Shown one piece after another: positions 1 to 8,476 of a stretch of 56,121 nt of DNA (the first letter of the stretch is position 1; every line of letters begins with the position of its first letter). Source of the DNA: an uncultured Bacteroidales bacterium (GTDB taxonomy: Bacteria > Bacteroidota > Bacteroidia > Bacteroidales > Bacteroidaceae). Where the stretch lies: positions 1 to 56,121 of the forward strand of contig CADCAG010000013.1 of the NCBI GenBank assembly GCA_902799355.1. Reading direction: 5' to 3'. A program made the translations under genes and the position numbers. The notes beneath the pieces were generated by a model. It was given only the letters and a program-made list of their open reading frames with translations. It did not search any database and had not been told where the DNA came from.

Positions 1-303
1 CCACTTCTCTTCGAAGTTGACGCAGTAGCCGTTGGTGAACTTGATGCTCTTCATCTCCTTGTTGGTCTTCGTCTCTAAGAACTTGATTTCTCCGTTCTTC
101 GGGAGACTGCGCTCGGCCATCCAAGCCAGCAGGTCGGGAGTACCATCGTTGAGAGCCTTAACGCGGACTGTGATCTTTCCACCTCGTGGAATACCTGCCA
201 TCTGTCCTTCTACGTCAGTTGCCTGACTGAACTCATAGGTTACCATCAGTACTTCTCTTTCTTTGTAACCGTCGATTGTCATCGATACTGGAGTCTTTGC
301 CAT
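1..303 (-). CDS. tssD: Type VI secretion tube protein TssD (Hcp-like), 3' end outside window
   Basis: The 101 visible codons start at the ATG complementary to 301-303 and run off the left edge, so the C-terminus is missing. The reading has the pattern of the Bacteroidota TssD/Hcp-like family: an early beta-strand segment with TIDGYKE, a YEFSQATD motif, a GGKITV strand, a LLAWMAE helix and a KFTNGYCVNFEEKW strand. TssD proteins stack as hexameric rings into the inner tube that the type VI apparatus fires into neighbouring cells. No other T6SS gene lies in the window, so this could be an orphan tube gene or the edge of a locus to the left. It diverges from the SpoIIE-type phosphatase gene. Family assignment is by motif memory; function is inferred. 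Confidence 0.72.
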   Translation of the reverse strand, partial: MAKTPVSMTIDGYKEREVLMVTYEFSQATDVEGQMAGIPRGGKITVRVKALNDGTPDLLAWMAERSLPKNGEIKFLETKTNKEMKSIKFTNGYCVNFEEKW

Positions 304-361
304 AATTTGTTTCCTTTCTTTATTTTAGTTAATAATTTGTTGTTGTTTGATTTTCTTGATG

Positions 362-392
362 CAAAGTTATGGTAAAAAAAGTCTAGTTCCAA
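362..392 (-). promoter_or_regulatory. Bacteroidota-type promoter of tssD
   Basis: On the minus strand a TAACTTTG -7 box (complement of 362-369) is preceded by a TTG (complement of 390-392) with a 20-base spacer, matching the TTTG-N19-21-TAnnTTTG pattern. The predicted transcript would have a leader of roughly 55 bases containing the purine-rich GAAAGGAAACAAATT before the ATG. Confidence 0.55.
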
Positions 393-420
393 CTTTTTTT
401 CTGGTTTTTAGTTCGGTTAT

Positions 421-479
421 ATGCGACAGTATCGTTGTATTGCGACAAACTGGAGTCGATGTCGCGATTTGTGTCGCAA
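421..479. promoter_or_regulatory. Cluster of four GCGACA/TGTCGC sites upstream of the SpoIIE-type gene
   Basis: Two direct copies (ATGCGACA at 421-428, TTGCGACA at 440-447) are followed by two inverted copies (TGTCGCGA at 460-467, TGTCGCAA at 472-479). Spacings of 19, 20 and 12 bases place them near helical repeats. They lie about 50-100 bases upstream of the predicted -33 box at 527-530, a usual place for activator sites. The same pair of octamers recurs upstream of the MATE/ATPase fusion gene. No regulator is identified. Confidence 0.4.
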
Positions 480-526
480 AGAGAATGGCAATAATAAAAG
501 AAAAAACAAAAAAAATCTTTTTTTGC

Positions 527-557
527 TTTGTTCTTCGCTCACTTATTCGTACCTTTG
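527..557 (+). promoter_or_regulatory. Promoter of the SpoIIE-type phosphatase gene
   Basis: TTTG at 527-530, a 19-base spacer and TACCTTTG at 550-557 form a near-consensus Bacteroidota promoter. Transcription would begin around 562-566, so the leader before the ATG at 566 or 578 is very short. This argues against translation from more upstream in-frame starts. Confidence 0.65.
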
Positions 558-565
558 TAGCGTTA

Positions 566-2659
566 ATGGAAAATGGAATGAAGAGAGGACTGAGGTCTAT
601 GACTGTTATCGTGGCTATGATGTTGATAGTCATGATGTTATTTTCGTGTGACAAGACTCAGCGCGAAGAGCTGAAGGCTGGCCATGCTGACAGTCTGATC
701 TTTGCTGCTGGTGCTGTGATGCAATATGATCGATTGCTGACGCTGGTAGACAGTTTTGATGCGACGGGAGATATCAATAAGCTTGATGCCTATCGCTGGC
801 GTGGAGCCTACTACTATCACCAGAATCAGTATCGCATGGCAGAGGTGTGCTTCCGAAATGCGCTGGACTATGAGGTGAAGACGGATTTCGACCAGTTGGT
901 GTATAATAAGGTGGTACGCCGACTGTCGGAACTGCTGGTTGTGCGCGGCGACTATGAAGGTGCGCTGCAGATTGCCGTACCAGCCATTGGGCGTATGGAC
1001 AAGACGGGCATTGGCTCAGACATCGACTATGCCATCCTCTTCAACAACATGGGCGTCTGCCAGTTAAACCTGGGACAGGAGAAGGAGGCCAAGGAGAGTT
1101 TTATGAAGGCTCGCGACCGCTATACCAACCGCTGCGAGACAGACTCTACGAGTCGTGGCTATCAAGAGGCTGTGCTGGGAACGGTATATACCAGCATGGC
1201 ATATATCAATACCCGCCGCTATGAGGAGTCTATCTACTGGATAGACCGCACACAGACGTTGCTTGACCAGTATCGCCAGCGCTCGGATGCCCGTAAGCAG
1301 TACTTCGACGAATACCAGGGACGTATCGAGATCATGCGTGCCACAGCCCTGCAGGGTCTGGGTAAGAACAAAGAGGCCTACGAGGCCTATAAGCGTTTCA
1401 AGACTACCGCCTTCTCTGAGACGGGTGTCGGTAGGGTGCATGGTAACGGCTATCTGGTCTCTGCCCAGCGCTACAAGGAGGCCGCCGAGAACTACCGCTA
1501 CTTGGACAAGGCCATGCAGGAGCAGGGCTTGGAGCCTACGTTGGACGTTATCCAGCTATATATGCTGCCCAAATACCACGCCAACTATCAGGCTCATCGT
1601 GAGGACTCTGCACGGCGGATGGGTATGCACATTCTCTCTCTGCTTGACACGGCCATCACTACCCAGAAGTTGAGTGCTTCGGCAGAGTTGGCTACCATCT
1701 ACCACACCAACGAGAAAGAGGCAGAGATCGGTCGCCAACAGTCCAAGATGGCGATGATACAAATGATTGCCGGACTAGCCACGCTGGGACTAATCATCAT
1801 ATTCCTGCTGTTCTACACGTTCCACAAGCGTAGGGCCGCCCACCGTCTGCGTGCTGCCCACGAGAAACTGGAGGAGGCCCACCAGAAGCTGAAGGGAGCC
1901 TACGACCAGCTGGAAGAGACGACACAGGCCAAAGAGCGTATTGAGAGTGAGCTGCGTATTGCCCGTAACATCCAGATGTCGATGGTGCCTAACACCTTCC
2001 CCACCCGCGAGGGTCTGGACATGTATGCCTCGATGACACCAGCCCGTGAGGTCGGTGGCGACCTCTATGGCTACGTGATGATAGACGACGAGCTGTACTT
2101 CTGTGTGGGTGACGTGAGTGGCAAGGGTGTTCCTGCCTCGCTGTTCATGGCACAGGCTACGCGACTGTTCCGCATCTTGGCTACCCAGCACATGATGCCT
2201 GCCGAGATAGCTACCCGCATGAACAGTGTACTGACGGAAAGCAACGAGCAGGGCATGTTCATCACTATGTTCATTGGTCTGGTGAATCTGACATCAGGAC
2301 GTCTGGACTATTGTAATGCGGGTCACAACCCACCTGTGCTGGGTGTCGACGGCGACGACCACTTCATGGAGATGGAGTCGAACGCGCCTATTGGTCTGTG
2401 GCCTAATCTGGAGTATATCGGTGAGCATGTGGACAATATCCGACAGAAGCTGCTACTGGTATATACCGACGGTCTTAACGAAGCAGAGAACCTTCAACAG
2501 GAGCAGTTCGGTGAAGACCGCCTGCTCGACATCTTGAATCACCGCCATTTCAACAGTTGTCGTGAGCTGGTAGAACATCTGAACGAACAAGTCGCCAAAC
2601 ACCGTGATGGTGCTGATCCCAACGACGACCTGACGATGATGTGTCTGATGGTATTGTAG
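566..2659 (+). CDS. TPR-containing SpoIIE/RsbU-type PP2C phosphatase with lipoprotein-like N-terminus
   Basis: The product is about 697 residues from the ATG at 566 (578 is an alternative). Upstream in-frame starts are rejected because the promoter at 527-557 lies inside them. Order of parts: a hydrophobic N-terminus ending in a lipobox-like LFSC, an alpha-helical TPR-like region to about residue 390, one transmembrane helix (IAGLATLGLIIIFLLFYTF), a coiled coil, then a SpoIIE-type PP2C domain over the last 240 residues. Metal-site motifs are intact: EVGGDLYG, DVSGKGVPASLF, YTDGLNEAEN and NDDLTMMCL. Such enzymes dephosphorylate serine or threonine on anti-anti-sigma (STAS) proteins in partner-switching pathways, but no STAS gene is visible here. 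The TPR region probably senses a periplasmic partner. Gene gpmI follows about 80 bases downstream. Confidence 0.85.
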   Translation: MENGMKRGLRSMTVIVAMMLIVMMLFSCDKTQREELKAGHADSLIFAAGAVMQYDRLLTLVDSFDATGDINKLDAYRWRGAYYYHQNQYRMAEVCFRNALDYEVKTDFDQLVYNKVVRRLSELLVVRGDYEGALQIAVPAIGRMDKTGIGSDIDYAILFNNMGVCQLNLGQEKEAKESFMKARDRYTNRCETDSTSRGYQEAVLGTVYTSMAYINTRRYEESIYWIDRTQTLLDQYRQRSDARKQYFDEYQGRIEIMRATALQGLGKNKEAYEAYKRFKTTAFSETGVGRVHGNGYLVSAQRYKEAAENYRYLDKAMQEQGLEPTLDVIQLYMLPKYHANYQAHREDSARRMGMHILSLLDTAITTQKLSASAELATIYHTNEKEAEIGRQQSKMAMIQMIAGLATLGLIIIFLLFYTFHKRRAAHRLRAAHEKLEEAHQKLKGAYDQLEETTQAKERIESELRIARNIQMSMVPNTFPTREGLDMYASMTPAREVGGDLYGYVMIDDELYFCVGDVSGKGVPASLFMAQATRLFRILATQHMMPAEIATRMNSVLTESNEQGMFITMFIGLVNLTSGRLDYCNAGHNPPVLGVDGDDHFMEMESNAPIGLWPNLEYIGEHVDNIRQKLLLVYTDGLNEAENLQQEQFGEDRLLDILNHRHFNSCRELVEHLNEQVAKHRDGADPNDDLTMMCLMVL

Positions 2660-2673
2660 CGGCCTGAAAGCCT

Positions 2674-2694
2674 AGTGAAGAGTGAACAGTGAAT
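2674..2694 (+). repeat. Three tandem heptamers, unit AGTGAAC
   Basis: AGTGAAG, AGTGAAC and AGTGAAT follow each other without gaps, 14 bases after the stop codon of the phosphatase gene and before gpmI. Each unit contains TGA, and a period of 7 places it in all three frames. One of several short tandem arrays at gene junctions in this window. Confidence 0.7.
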
Positions 2695-2742
2695 AACGAA
2701 GATTGAAACATATTAAATATATAAAGGTTAATTAGAAAAATT

Positions 2743-4263
2743 ATGGCAAAGAAAGCATTATTGATGATTCTCGATGGATGGGGAATCGGTAAGCATGGAA
2801 AAGGAGACGTTATCTACAACACACCAACACCGTATCTGGATTATCTCACAGCAGTTTCTGCCCACTCACAGCTGCAGGCCAGCGGTGAGGATGTAGGTCT
2901 GCCCGACGGACAGATGGGTAACTCTGAGGTGGGTCATCTGAACATCGGTGCAGGTCGCATCGTCTATCAGGACCTGGTGAAGATCAACCGCGCCTGCAAG
3001 GACGGCAGCATCGTAGAGAATCCACAGGTGAAGGCAGCCTACAGCTATGCCAAGGAGAATGGTAAGAAGCTGCACCTGATGGGTCTGTGCTCGGATGGTG
3101 GCGTACACTCAAGCCTGGATCACCTGTTCAAGCTCATCGAGGTAGGTAAGCACTACGGTCTGAAGAACCAGACCTTCGTACACTGCTTCATGGATGGTCG
3201 TGACACTGACCCCAAGAGCGGTAAGGGCTTCATCGAGCAGGTTACTAAGGTTTGCGCTGACAACGACGCAGCTATCGCCAGCATCGTTGGTCGTTTCTAC
3301 GCTATGGACCGTGACAAGCGCTGGGAGCGCGTCAAGGAGGGTTACGACCTCATCGTCAACGGTACTGGTAAGCAGGCTACCGATATGGTAAAGGCCGTAG
3401 AGGAGAGCTATGCCGATGGTGTTACTGACGAGTTCATCAAGCCTATCCATAACAGCACCGTTAACGGCTGCATCGAAGAGGGTGACGTTGTCATCTTCAT
3501 CAACTTCCGTAACGACCGTGCCAAGGAGCTCACCATCGTGCTCACTCAGCAGGATATGCCTGAGCAGGGCATGAAGACCATCCCTGGCCTGCAGTACTAC
3601 TGCATGACGCCGTACGACGCATCGTTCCAGGGCGTACACATCCTCTTCCCCAAGGAGAACGTAGAGAACACGCTGGGCGAATACCTCTCTCAGCAGGGCA
3701 AGAAGCAGCTGCACACCGCAGAGACCGAGAAGTACGCACACGTAACGTTCTTCTTCAACGGTGGTCGCGAGGCTCCCTACGACGGTGAGGACCGCATCCT
3801 GGTACCTTCTCCCAAGGTGGCTACCTACGACCTGAAGCCTGAGATGAGCGCCTACGAGGTGAAGGACAAGTTGGTGGCTGCCATCAACGAGAATAAGTAT
3901 GATTTCATCGTGGTGAACTTCGCCAACGGCGATATGGTAGGCCACACGGGTGTCTACAACGCCATTGCCAAGGCCGTATGGGCTGTTGACCACTGTGTAG
4001 AGGCTGTCATCGAGGCTGCCAAGGCCAACGACTACGAGGCTATCATCATTGCCGACCACGGTAATGCTGACAACGCCATCAATGCTGACGGCACACCTAA
4101 CACCGCCCACTCACTGAACCCCGTACCCTTCATCTATGTGACCAACAACAACAGCGCCACAGTGAAGGACGGTCGTCTGGCCGACGTTGCTCCTTCTATC
4201 CTGCACATCATGGGTCTGGAGCAGCCTGCCGATATGACGGGTGAGAACCTCATTCAGGATTAA
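2743..4263 (+). CDS. gpmI: 2,3-bisphosphoglycerate-independent phosphoglycerate mutase
   Basis: This 506-residue enzyme interconverts 3- and 2-phosphoglycerate in glycolysis using two Mn ions. Family motifs are all present: LDGWG at the N-terminus (metal Asp 11), [15 protein letters not shown] with the phosphorylated serine at residue 61, [27 protein letters not shown] and ADHGNADN near the C-terminus. Length is normal for iPGM (about 510). The start ATG follows an AT-rich spacer with AAAGGTTAATTAGAAAAATT. The gene ends in a strong hairpin terminator at 4285-4322. It is read in the same direction as the SpoIIE-type gene but with an 83-base gap holding heptamer repeats, so co-transcription is possible but not shown. 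Confidence 0.97.
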   Translation: MAKKALLMILDGWGIGKHGKGDVIYNTPTPYLDYLTAVSAHSQLQASGEDVGLPDGQMGNSEVGHLNIGAGRIVYQDLVKINRACKDGSIVENPQVKAAYSYAKENGKKLHLMGLCSDGGVHSSLDHLFKLIEVGKHYGLKNQTFVHCFMDGRDTDPKSGKGFIEQVTKVCADNDAAIASIVGRFYAMDRDKRWERVKEGYDLIVNGTGKQATDMVKAVEESYADGVTDEFIKPIHNSTVNGCIEEGDVVIFINFRNDRAKELTIVLTQQDMPEQGMKTIPGLQYYCMTPYDASFQGVHILFPKENVENTLGEYLSQQGKKQLHTAETEKYAHVTFFFNGGREAPYDGEDRILVPSPKVATYDLKPEMSAYEVKDKLVAAINENKYDFIVVNFANGDMVGHTGVYNAIAKAVWAVDHCVEAVIEAAKANDYEAIIIADHGNADNAINADGTPNTAHSLNPVPFIYVTNNNSATVKDGRLADVAPSILHIMGLEQPADMTGENLIQD

Positions 4264-4284
4264 TTTCCCCCTGATCATAACTTA

Positions 4285-4322
4285 TTTTCCCTGCTTGCCA
4301 TCCGTTGAGCAAGCAGGGAAAA
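4285..4322 (+). terminator. Hairpin terminator after gpmI
   Basis: A perfect 14-base stem TTTTCCCTGCTTGC (4285-4298) and GCAAGCAGGGAAAA (4309-4322) with a 10-base loop lies 22 bases after the gpmI stop. It is flanked by T on one side and A on the other, so it could work in both directions. Confidence 0.85.
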
Positions 4323-4324
4323 TT

Positions 4325-4845
4325 GGTTTTCAAAAAAAAGGTTCCACCTTTCACGGATTTGTCGGAACCCTAGTAAATAAAGGGCTTGCGGGCATGCGGA
4401 GGCGTTCCAAACGTTCCACAAACGTTTCACAACCCTTTCACAAATTAAATAGGTTCGCGAGATAGCTGTACCTGCGCGTGGGATAGCTGTAGCCGCGTGC
4501 GGGAATAGCTAATACGTGGAAAAGTCGTACGACTTTTCAGAAAGTGGTATCACTTTTGGCTGGGAACAGCTATCTCGTCAGTGAGATGAGCTAACTTGTT
4601 ACTGAGATAGCCGTACCCAAGAGAAAACGCTCACCGTTTCCGGCAAAACGCTCAGCGTTTTTTTGCGAGACAGCTGTTCTCGCAGCCGTATCACCCTTCT
4701 GCCATCAGCCCTCAGCCATCGCACCCACGTGGAAGCACTGTGAAAGCAATGTGAAACGTCCGCGCACACGCGAAACGCCCAGAACCTCTTTAAATAAAGG
4801 ACTTTTGGTGTCCCCGTGGAAGGTGGAACCTTTTTTTTGAAAACC
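4325..4845. repeat. Long-arm inverted repeat enclosing AGCTGTA-rich repeats
   Basis: The left arm GGTTTTCAAAAAAAAGGTTC (from 4325) continues as CACCTT to 4350. It is matched on the other strand by the right arm ending at 4845, with about 26 bases identical. Between them lie degenerate units built on GATAGCTGTA (about 4452-4515) and related AGCTGTT/AACAGCT copies up to about 4690, plus two copies of a GAACC-N5-TAAATAAAGG motif. The AGCTGTA motif continues to about 5010. No convincing protein is encoded; short frames here have no recognisable domain. Possibly a decayed mobile element or an intergenic repeat family. Confidence 0.6.
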
Positions 4846-5035
4846 ACACAGCGTGCGCACGCGCGTACCTAATTAAAGTGTCCCCGAAAATGGTGGTCTT
4901 AGATAATTTTTTATACAGCTGATACAGATACGAGACAGCTGTATTTGCATACTGAGTACAGCTAAACCAGCGCTGGGGTTGCTGTTCCCGCAGCTGTATC
5001 AGCTGTACATTTCGAAAAAGACCTCACATTCCCCC

Positions 5036-5350
5036 GATGCCTTTATTTACAGGGGTTCCAGGGTGGGGAACCCATCTTGAGGTTCCCCACATATTCCCCA
5101 TATATTCCCCCTTTTTCAAATACTTGGCCCTAACAGGGGAAATTCTACAAATCGTCTCAAATCAAACAAAATATTTTTCACAGCTAGGGTGGGGAACCTG
5201 TGTGGAATGTATGGGGAACCTTGGAAAGGGTTCCCCACCTCTCTATCCCTTTCTACATCGGCATTCCGAGAGATTTGTGGGGAATGGGGAAACTCTTTCA
5301 AAACATGTAACCTATTAACCTAACACCCTTGAACCCCCTATAAATAAAGG
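5036..5350. repeat. GTGGGGAACC inverted pairs and dispersed TAAATAAAGG motif
   Basis: GTGGGGAACC (5063-5072) pairs with GGTTCCCCAC (5081-5090) across 8 bases. A second pair is GTGGGGAACC (5189-5198) with GGTTCCCCAC (5229-5238), and TGGGGAACC recurs at 5212-5220. A motif resembling GAACCCCTNTAAATAAAGG occurs at about 4365-4383, 4783-4800, 5331-5350 and, inverted, about 5040-5058. The tract has no recognisable gene. Confidence 0.6.
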
Positions 5351-5490
5351 GCTCACAGCATGTTAATACCTTCTCCAACTATTAGCATACATTTCACATC
5401 TATTAAATGGCTGTTAATAGTTTTGGCAACATTTAACATGCCTCAAACCCCGATGTACAAAGGCTTTGAGGCATGTTATGTTAATAGGTT
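5309..5490. repeat. Element bounded by AACCTATTAAC inverted repeats, with inner hairpin
   Basis: AACCTATTAAC at 5309-5319 is matched by GTTAATAGGTT at 5480-5490. Inside, a perfect 14-base stem TAACATGCCTCAAA (5434-5447) pairs with TTTGAGGCATGTTA (5465-5478) over a 17-base loop. The whole is about 182 bases and non-coding. It could be a small MITE-like element or a structured transcript. Confidence 0.5.
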
Positions 5491-5559
5491 AAATCTTTTT
5501 GCGAATTGCGACATAGAACGACTGTAATAAGTGTACTTTGTATTGTTAATTAATTGATG

Positions 5560-5583
5560 AATTAGGCGACATGTCACCTAATT
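5560..5583. other. 24-base near-perfect palindrome
   Basis: The palindrome centred on GACATGTC has a single mismatched pair (567 with 576) and is followed by TTTGT on the plus strand. It could be a weak hairpin terminator or an operator. The surrounding gap 5491-5696 is AT-rich and otherwise shows nothing recognisable. Confidence 0.4.
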
Positions 5584-5696
5584 TTGTAGGATTTTATTAA
5601 TTGAATCGTAATTTATTCTTAGGTATTGTAATCTTTGTACCATTCGTATAAGTTATGATGACTTTGAGAGAAACGCTCCGAATTCTTGATTAGATG

Positions 5697-6752
5697 CTAC
5701 TTAAAGAAGAACTTATGACCGTCACCGTAGAGAAGTTCTTCCAGATCTGCGTCGCCTACAATACGAGCGATATGGTGGCCTTGTGCTTCCTGCGCCTCCA
5801 AGTCAGTAAGCTTGCCGCCACTAACATTAATCGGACCGATAATAACGGCATCGGTGTTCTTGGTGACGCCAGAGACCTTCTTTGCTCCCATGGCCACCAA
5901 CGCACGTTCTATCTCCTTGCGATTGATGGCAAAAGCACCAGTGAGCACCACCTTCTTGCCGTTTAGCGCACTATTCTCCCCCATCTTCAGACGGGCGATG
6001 TCAACAATGCCGTCTTTCTCCTTGGGCATCTTGTCGCCCTTATCGAATACGTCCACAACTTGCAATTGTGCGCCTGCATAGGTAGATGAGAGTTCTGCAA
6101 AGAGATCCTCACCTCCTAACGGGTTCTGCGCATAGTAGTCCGTAAATTCACCTAAACACAACACACGCTTACCCTGCTGAGACTTACGCAGCTGCTCTGC
6201 ATTGACGGGAACATTCGACCAGTCAGGACGAATGCCCTCTGCATAGCGGATTAGTAGCTTAGCCAATATCTCGGCATCGTAGAGCGCGTCATGATGTTCG
6301 TTCTCATCGAAAGGAATATTCATGGCCATGCAACACTGTTGTAATCCGTTTCCACCCTTACAATCTGAACGCCGAAACAGTTCGATGCTGTCGTGGATGG
6401 AGAGCCACTCAGCACTCATATTGTATTCTGCGAGGCTCTTCTGGAAGGCAGGTATCTCGGCACTTACAGCATTATGTGCCCATAACTCGCCTATCAGAAG
6501 ATAAGGCTGTATCTCAGGCCACAAAACTTCGAGTGTTGGTTTCGTTGCCGTCATTTCCGGACGGATATGGTGACTACGGAATAGTGTCTCATCGTACTCA
6601 TTGCCTGGGGGCTGAATAAGCCATTGCGGATGCTCTACTATTTTCCCGTTGCGTACTACTGCCATTCCTATCTGGCAAATCTGTTGGTCTCTAGTGGCCC
6701 ACTCTACGTCAATAGTGACGAAGGTGTTAGCAGGTAGATTTTTAGTGTTCAT
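5697..6752 (-). CDS. DnaQ-type 3'-5' exonuclease with C-terminal BRCT domain
   Basis: From the ATG at 6752 the product has 351 residues; a longer reading would need a TTG start at 6776. The N-terminal part is an exonuclease RNase-T/DnaQ fold: FVTIDVEW with the DxE motif, a middle WAHNAVSAE segment with the second acidic site, and HDALYDAEILAKLL carrying the HD-x4-D motif. A BRCT domain fills about residues 265-351 (NGKKVVLTGAFAINRKEI, MGAKKVSGVTKNTDAVI). Exonuclease-BRCT fusions resemble the epsilon-like proteins of Bacteroidota and Firmicutes and probably act in repair rather than as the main proofreading subunit. It stands alone on the minus strand with 118 bases upstream. Confidence 0.85.
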   Translation of the reverse strand: MNTKNLPANTFVTIDVEWATRDQQICQIGMAVVRNGKIVEHPQWLIQPPGNEYDETLFRSHHIRPEMTATKPTLEVLWPEIQPYLLIGELWAHNAVSAEIPAFQKSLAEYNMSAEWLSIHDSIELFRRSDCKGGNGLQQCCMAMNIPFDENEHHDALYDAEILAKLLIRYAEGIRPDWSNVPVNAEQLRKSQQGKRVLCLGEFTDYYAQNPLGGEDLFAELSSTYAGAQLQVVDVFDKGDKMPKEKDGIVDIARLKMGENSALNGKKVVLTGAFAINRKEIERALVAMGAKKVSGVTKNTDAVIIGPINVSGGKLTDLEAQEAQGHHIARIVGDADLEELLYGDGHKFFFK

Positions 6753-6894
6753 AATATTGTTGTTGTTTGAGTTCAAATAATGGGGACTGAATATCTACCA
6801 ATCACCCCAATTCCTCTGATTGCTATTTTTTATTTACCTTGAGTCAAAGTTGGGTGCAGCTTCCTTCGGATCAAAACTCGTAGCATATTTGTTC

Positions 6895-7563
6895 TCACCA
6901 ATTATCATCGTCGTTTTTGATGGTAGAAATATTATCATTTAAATACTTGATAAGACTTGAAACTGTCAGTAGACCGTTATAATGGCAATTTATAAAAGCC
7001 ATAGCATGTGAATCCTTTTGTTTCGCATCTGGGACAACAGGGTAGCAGTCTCCTGGAGCAGTATATTCCGCCCCTTTCCATGTACCAGCTATGTAATTAA
7101 ATATCCTTGACGTTACTCTGACTCTATTCTCCTTAACATCTATCATTACTTCTTCGTTGGCATTGATGTAAGTACCATAAGCTCCGTTTGTCTTGCCTAC
7201 CCCTCTGAGTGTTCCCGATATCCTAAAATGTTCATTGGAACCGACGTTACTCTGAACCGCATCTGGAAACTTTATTTTACACCATGCAGACAAAACGTTG
7301 CTTATAATATCAGCACTAAATGTGGTGTCACATTTAATAACATACTGATGCTTGATAGATTTATCAGAAGCTATCGAGAATACTTCAAGAAGTTTTTGAG
7401 ACCACGTTCTGTTTCCTTTATTTTTGTACAGATTTTCAACTTCATCGAATTTTTTTTTTGCATCTTCATAATCTTGGCTTTGCCAAACATGCTTTGAAAC
7501 ATTCTGACAGTTGACCACTACGGCTATCATTATACATAATACTAATACTCCAGTTCTTTTCAT
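6895..7563 (-). CDS. Secreted protein of unknown function, DUF4468-like
   Basis: This 222-residue product starts with MKRTGVLVLCIMIAVVVNCQ, a signal peptide with either a cleavage site after the C-Q region or a lipobox-like VVNC. The body is a mixed alpha/beta domain: an N-terminal charged helical stretch, then HQYVIKCDTTFSADIISNVL and a strand-rich ISGTLRG...VMIDVKENRVRVTSRIF segment. That layout resembles DUF4468 (a TBP-like fold found in secreted Bacteroidota proteins). I am unsure of the family and of the role. The next gene downstream on this strand is the exonuclease, 142 bases away; the upstream neighbour is another small secreted protein. Confidence 0.6.
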   Translation of the reverse strand: MKRTGVLVLCIMIAVVVNCQNVSKHVWQSQDYEDAKKKFDEVENLYKNKGNRTWSQKLLEVFSIASDKSIKHQYVIKCDTTFSADIISNVLSAWCKIKFPDAVQSNVGSNEHFRISGTLRGVGKTNGAYGTYINANEEVMIDVKENRVRVTSRIFNYIAGTWKGAEYTAPGDCYPVVPDAKQKDSHAMAFINCHYNGLLTVSSLIKYLNDNISTIKNDDDNW

Positions 7564-7685
7564 AATTGTTCATTAATTGGGATAATTCACTCTTTTCTTT
7601 AACTCTACGACTGAAAGGATCTTATTTTGCATGAAAAATAGAGAGCAGATTAGGGAGAACCGGCTCGCCTTTTTCTAGAATTGGA

Positions 7686-8189
7686 CTAGTTGTTGATGCA
7701 GGGCACCTTCATATCAAACTCCTTGCCTCTATATGTGGGTATGATAATACGAACATAGCCTCGTTCGTTCATCAGGAATGGTACTACATCGCGGCAACCT
7801 TTGGAAGTTTTCCCCCATATATTCTTCGAGGCTTCAGCAACCTGCATATTGTTGGTAAGTTCAATCATACAATTCTCCCACTTTTTGATTAGCTGGCCGT
7901 TCTCGTCATAGAATCCAATTGTGGCGTAAGTAATCGGATTATAAGTTTTTTTGTGAATAACTCCACGTTTGTCTGGCATAAAGACGTTGCCGCCAATGCC
8001 TACCTTCCAAAAGTCGCCCGGTTGATAGAATGCTATAACCTGTCGTGCAATTGAGTCAACCATCTTATATTTATCACAGTCAGTTGTGCCTTTTAGTTCG
8101 TCGCCCTTCTCCAATGATTTTTCCCAAGTTTGTGCTTTTGTTGTTACTGTCACCAGCATTAGGGTGATGAATAATAGTAATTTTCTCAT
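7686..8189 (-). CDS. Small secreted protein of unknown function
   Basis: The ATG at 8189 gives a 167-residue product beginning MRKLLLFITLMLVTVTTKAQ, a clean signal peptide with an AQ cleavage typical of Bacteroidota; the in-frame ATG at 8195 is an alternative. The mature part has no domain I recognise. It contains KMVDSIARQVIAFYQPGDFW, a strand-rich middle (YATIGFYDENGQLIKKWENC) and a KGCRDVVPFLMNERGYVRI stretch, so it is probably a globular periplasmic or outer-membrane-associated protein. It lies between the other secreted protein and a toxin-antitoxin pair, with the inverted-repeat element at 8265-8381 just upstream. Confidence 0.6.
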   Translation of the reverse strand: MRKLLLFITLMLVTVTTKAQTWEKSLEKGDELKGTTDCDKYKMVDSIARQVIAFYQPGDFWKVGIGGNVFMPDKRGVIHKKTYNPITYATIGFYDENGQLIKKWENCMIELTNNMQVAEASKNIWGKTSKGCRDVVPFLMNERGYVRIIIPTYRGKEFDMKVPCINN

Positions 8190-8264
8190 AATCATATAGT
8201 TCTTTGTAGTTATAGTTATTTCAATATACACAAAAAGAAAACGTGGACAATTTACTTCGTCTAC

Positions 8265-8381
8265 GTTGTTCTGGTATCGCCAAACACCAATCTATCTTAA
8301 ACGAGTAATGCCCACGCCTTTCAGCGTGAACTCCTACTTCAGTTCTTGATAGATGTTTTGAAATTGGCGATTTCGAACAAC
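8265..8381. other. Nested inverted-repeat element, four collinear stems
   Basis: Four arms nest in order: GTTGTTC 8265-8271 with GAACAAC 8375-8381; ATCGCCAA 8276-8283 with TTGGCGAT 8364-8371; ATCTATC 8290-8296 with GATAGAT 8348-8354; CACGC 8313-8317 with GCGTG 8324-8328 around a 6-base loop. The arms stay in register, so the segment could fold into one long interrupted hairpin as DNA or RNA. It fills most of the 287-base gap between the secreted-protein start and the toxin gene. Outer arms do not match the integron attC consensus. Confidence 0.5.
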
Positions 8382-8476
8382 AAGAATCTAAAAGTGGATG
8401 TTCAAATCCTATATGTCCTTTTCAGTTATATTTTATTCAGCCCATAGGCATTTTCGGTTTTAGGGGTTATACATTA

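Noticed and set aside
347-565. Longer N-terminus for the first SpoIIE-type phosphatase (start at 347)
   Set aside because: The extra 73 codons cover the GCGACA sites and the consensus promoter, and the lipoprotein-like signal begins at 566-578.
3109-4110. Long minus-strand frame (333 codons) opposite gpmI
   Set aside because: It is the antisense shadow of a strongly conserved enzyme; composition is V/L-rich nonsense without motifs.
4241-5318. Short reading frames of 74-93 codons in the repeat tract after gpmI (for example 4241-4465, 4599-4847, 5037-5318)
   Set aside because: They run through inverted repeats and low-complexity DNA, have no domain or ribosome site, and one begins inside gpmI and its terminator.
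8265-8381. Integron attC site
   Set aside because: Outer arms read GTT...AAC in the wrong order for RYYYAAC...GTTRRRY, and no cassette array or integrase is present.
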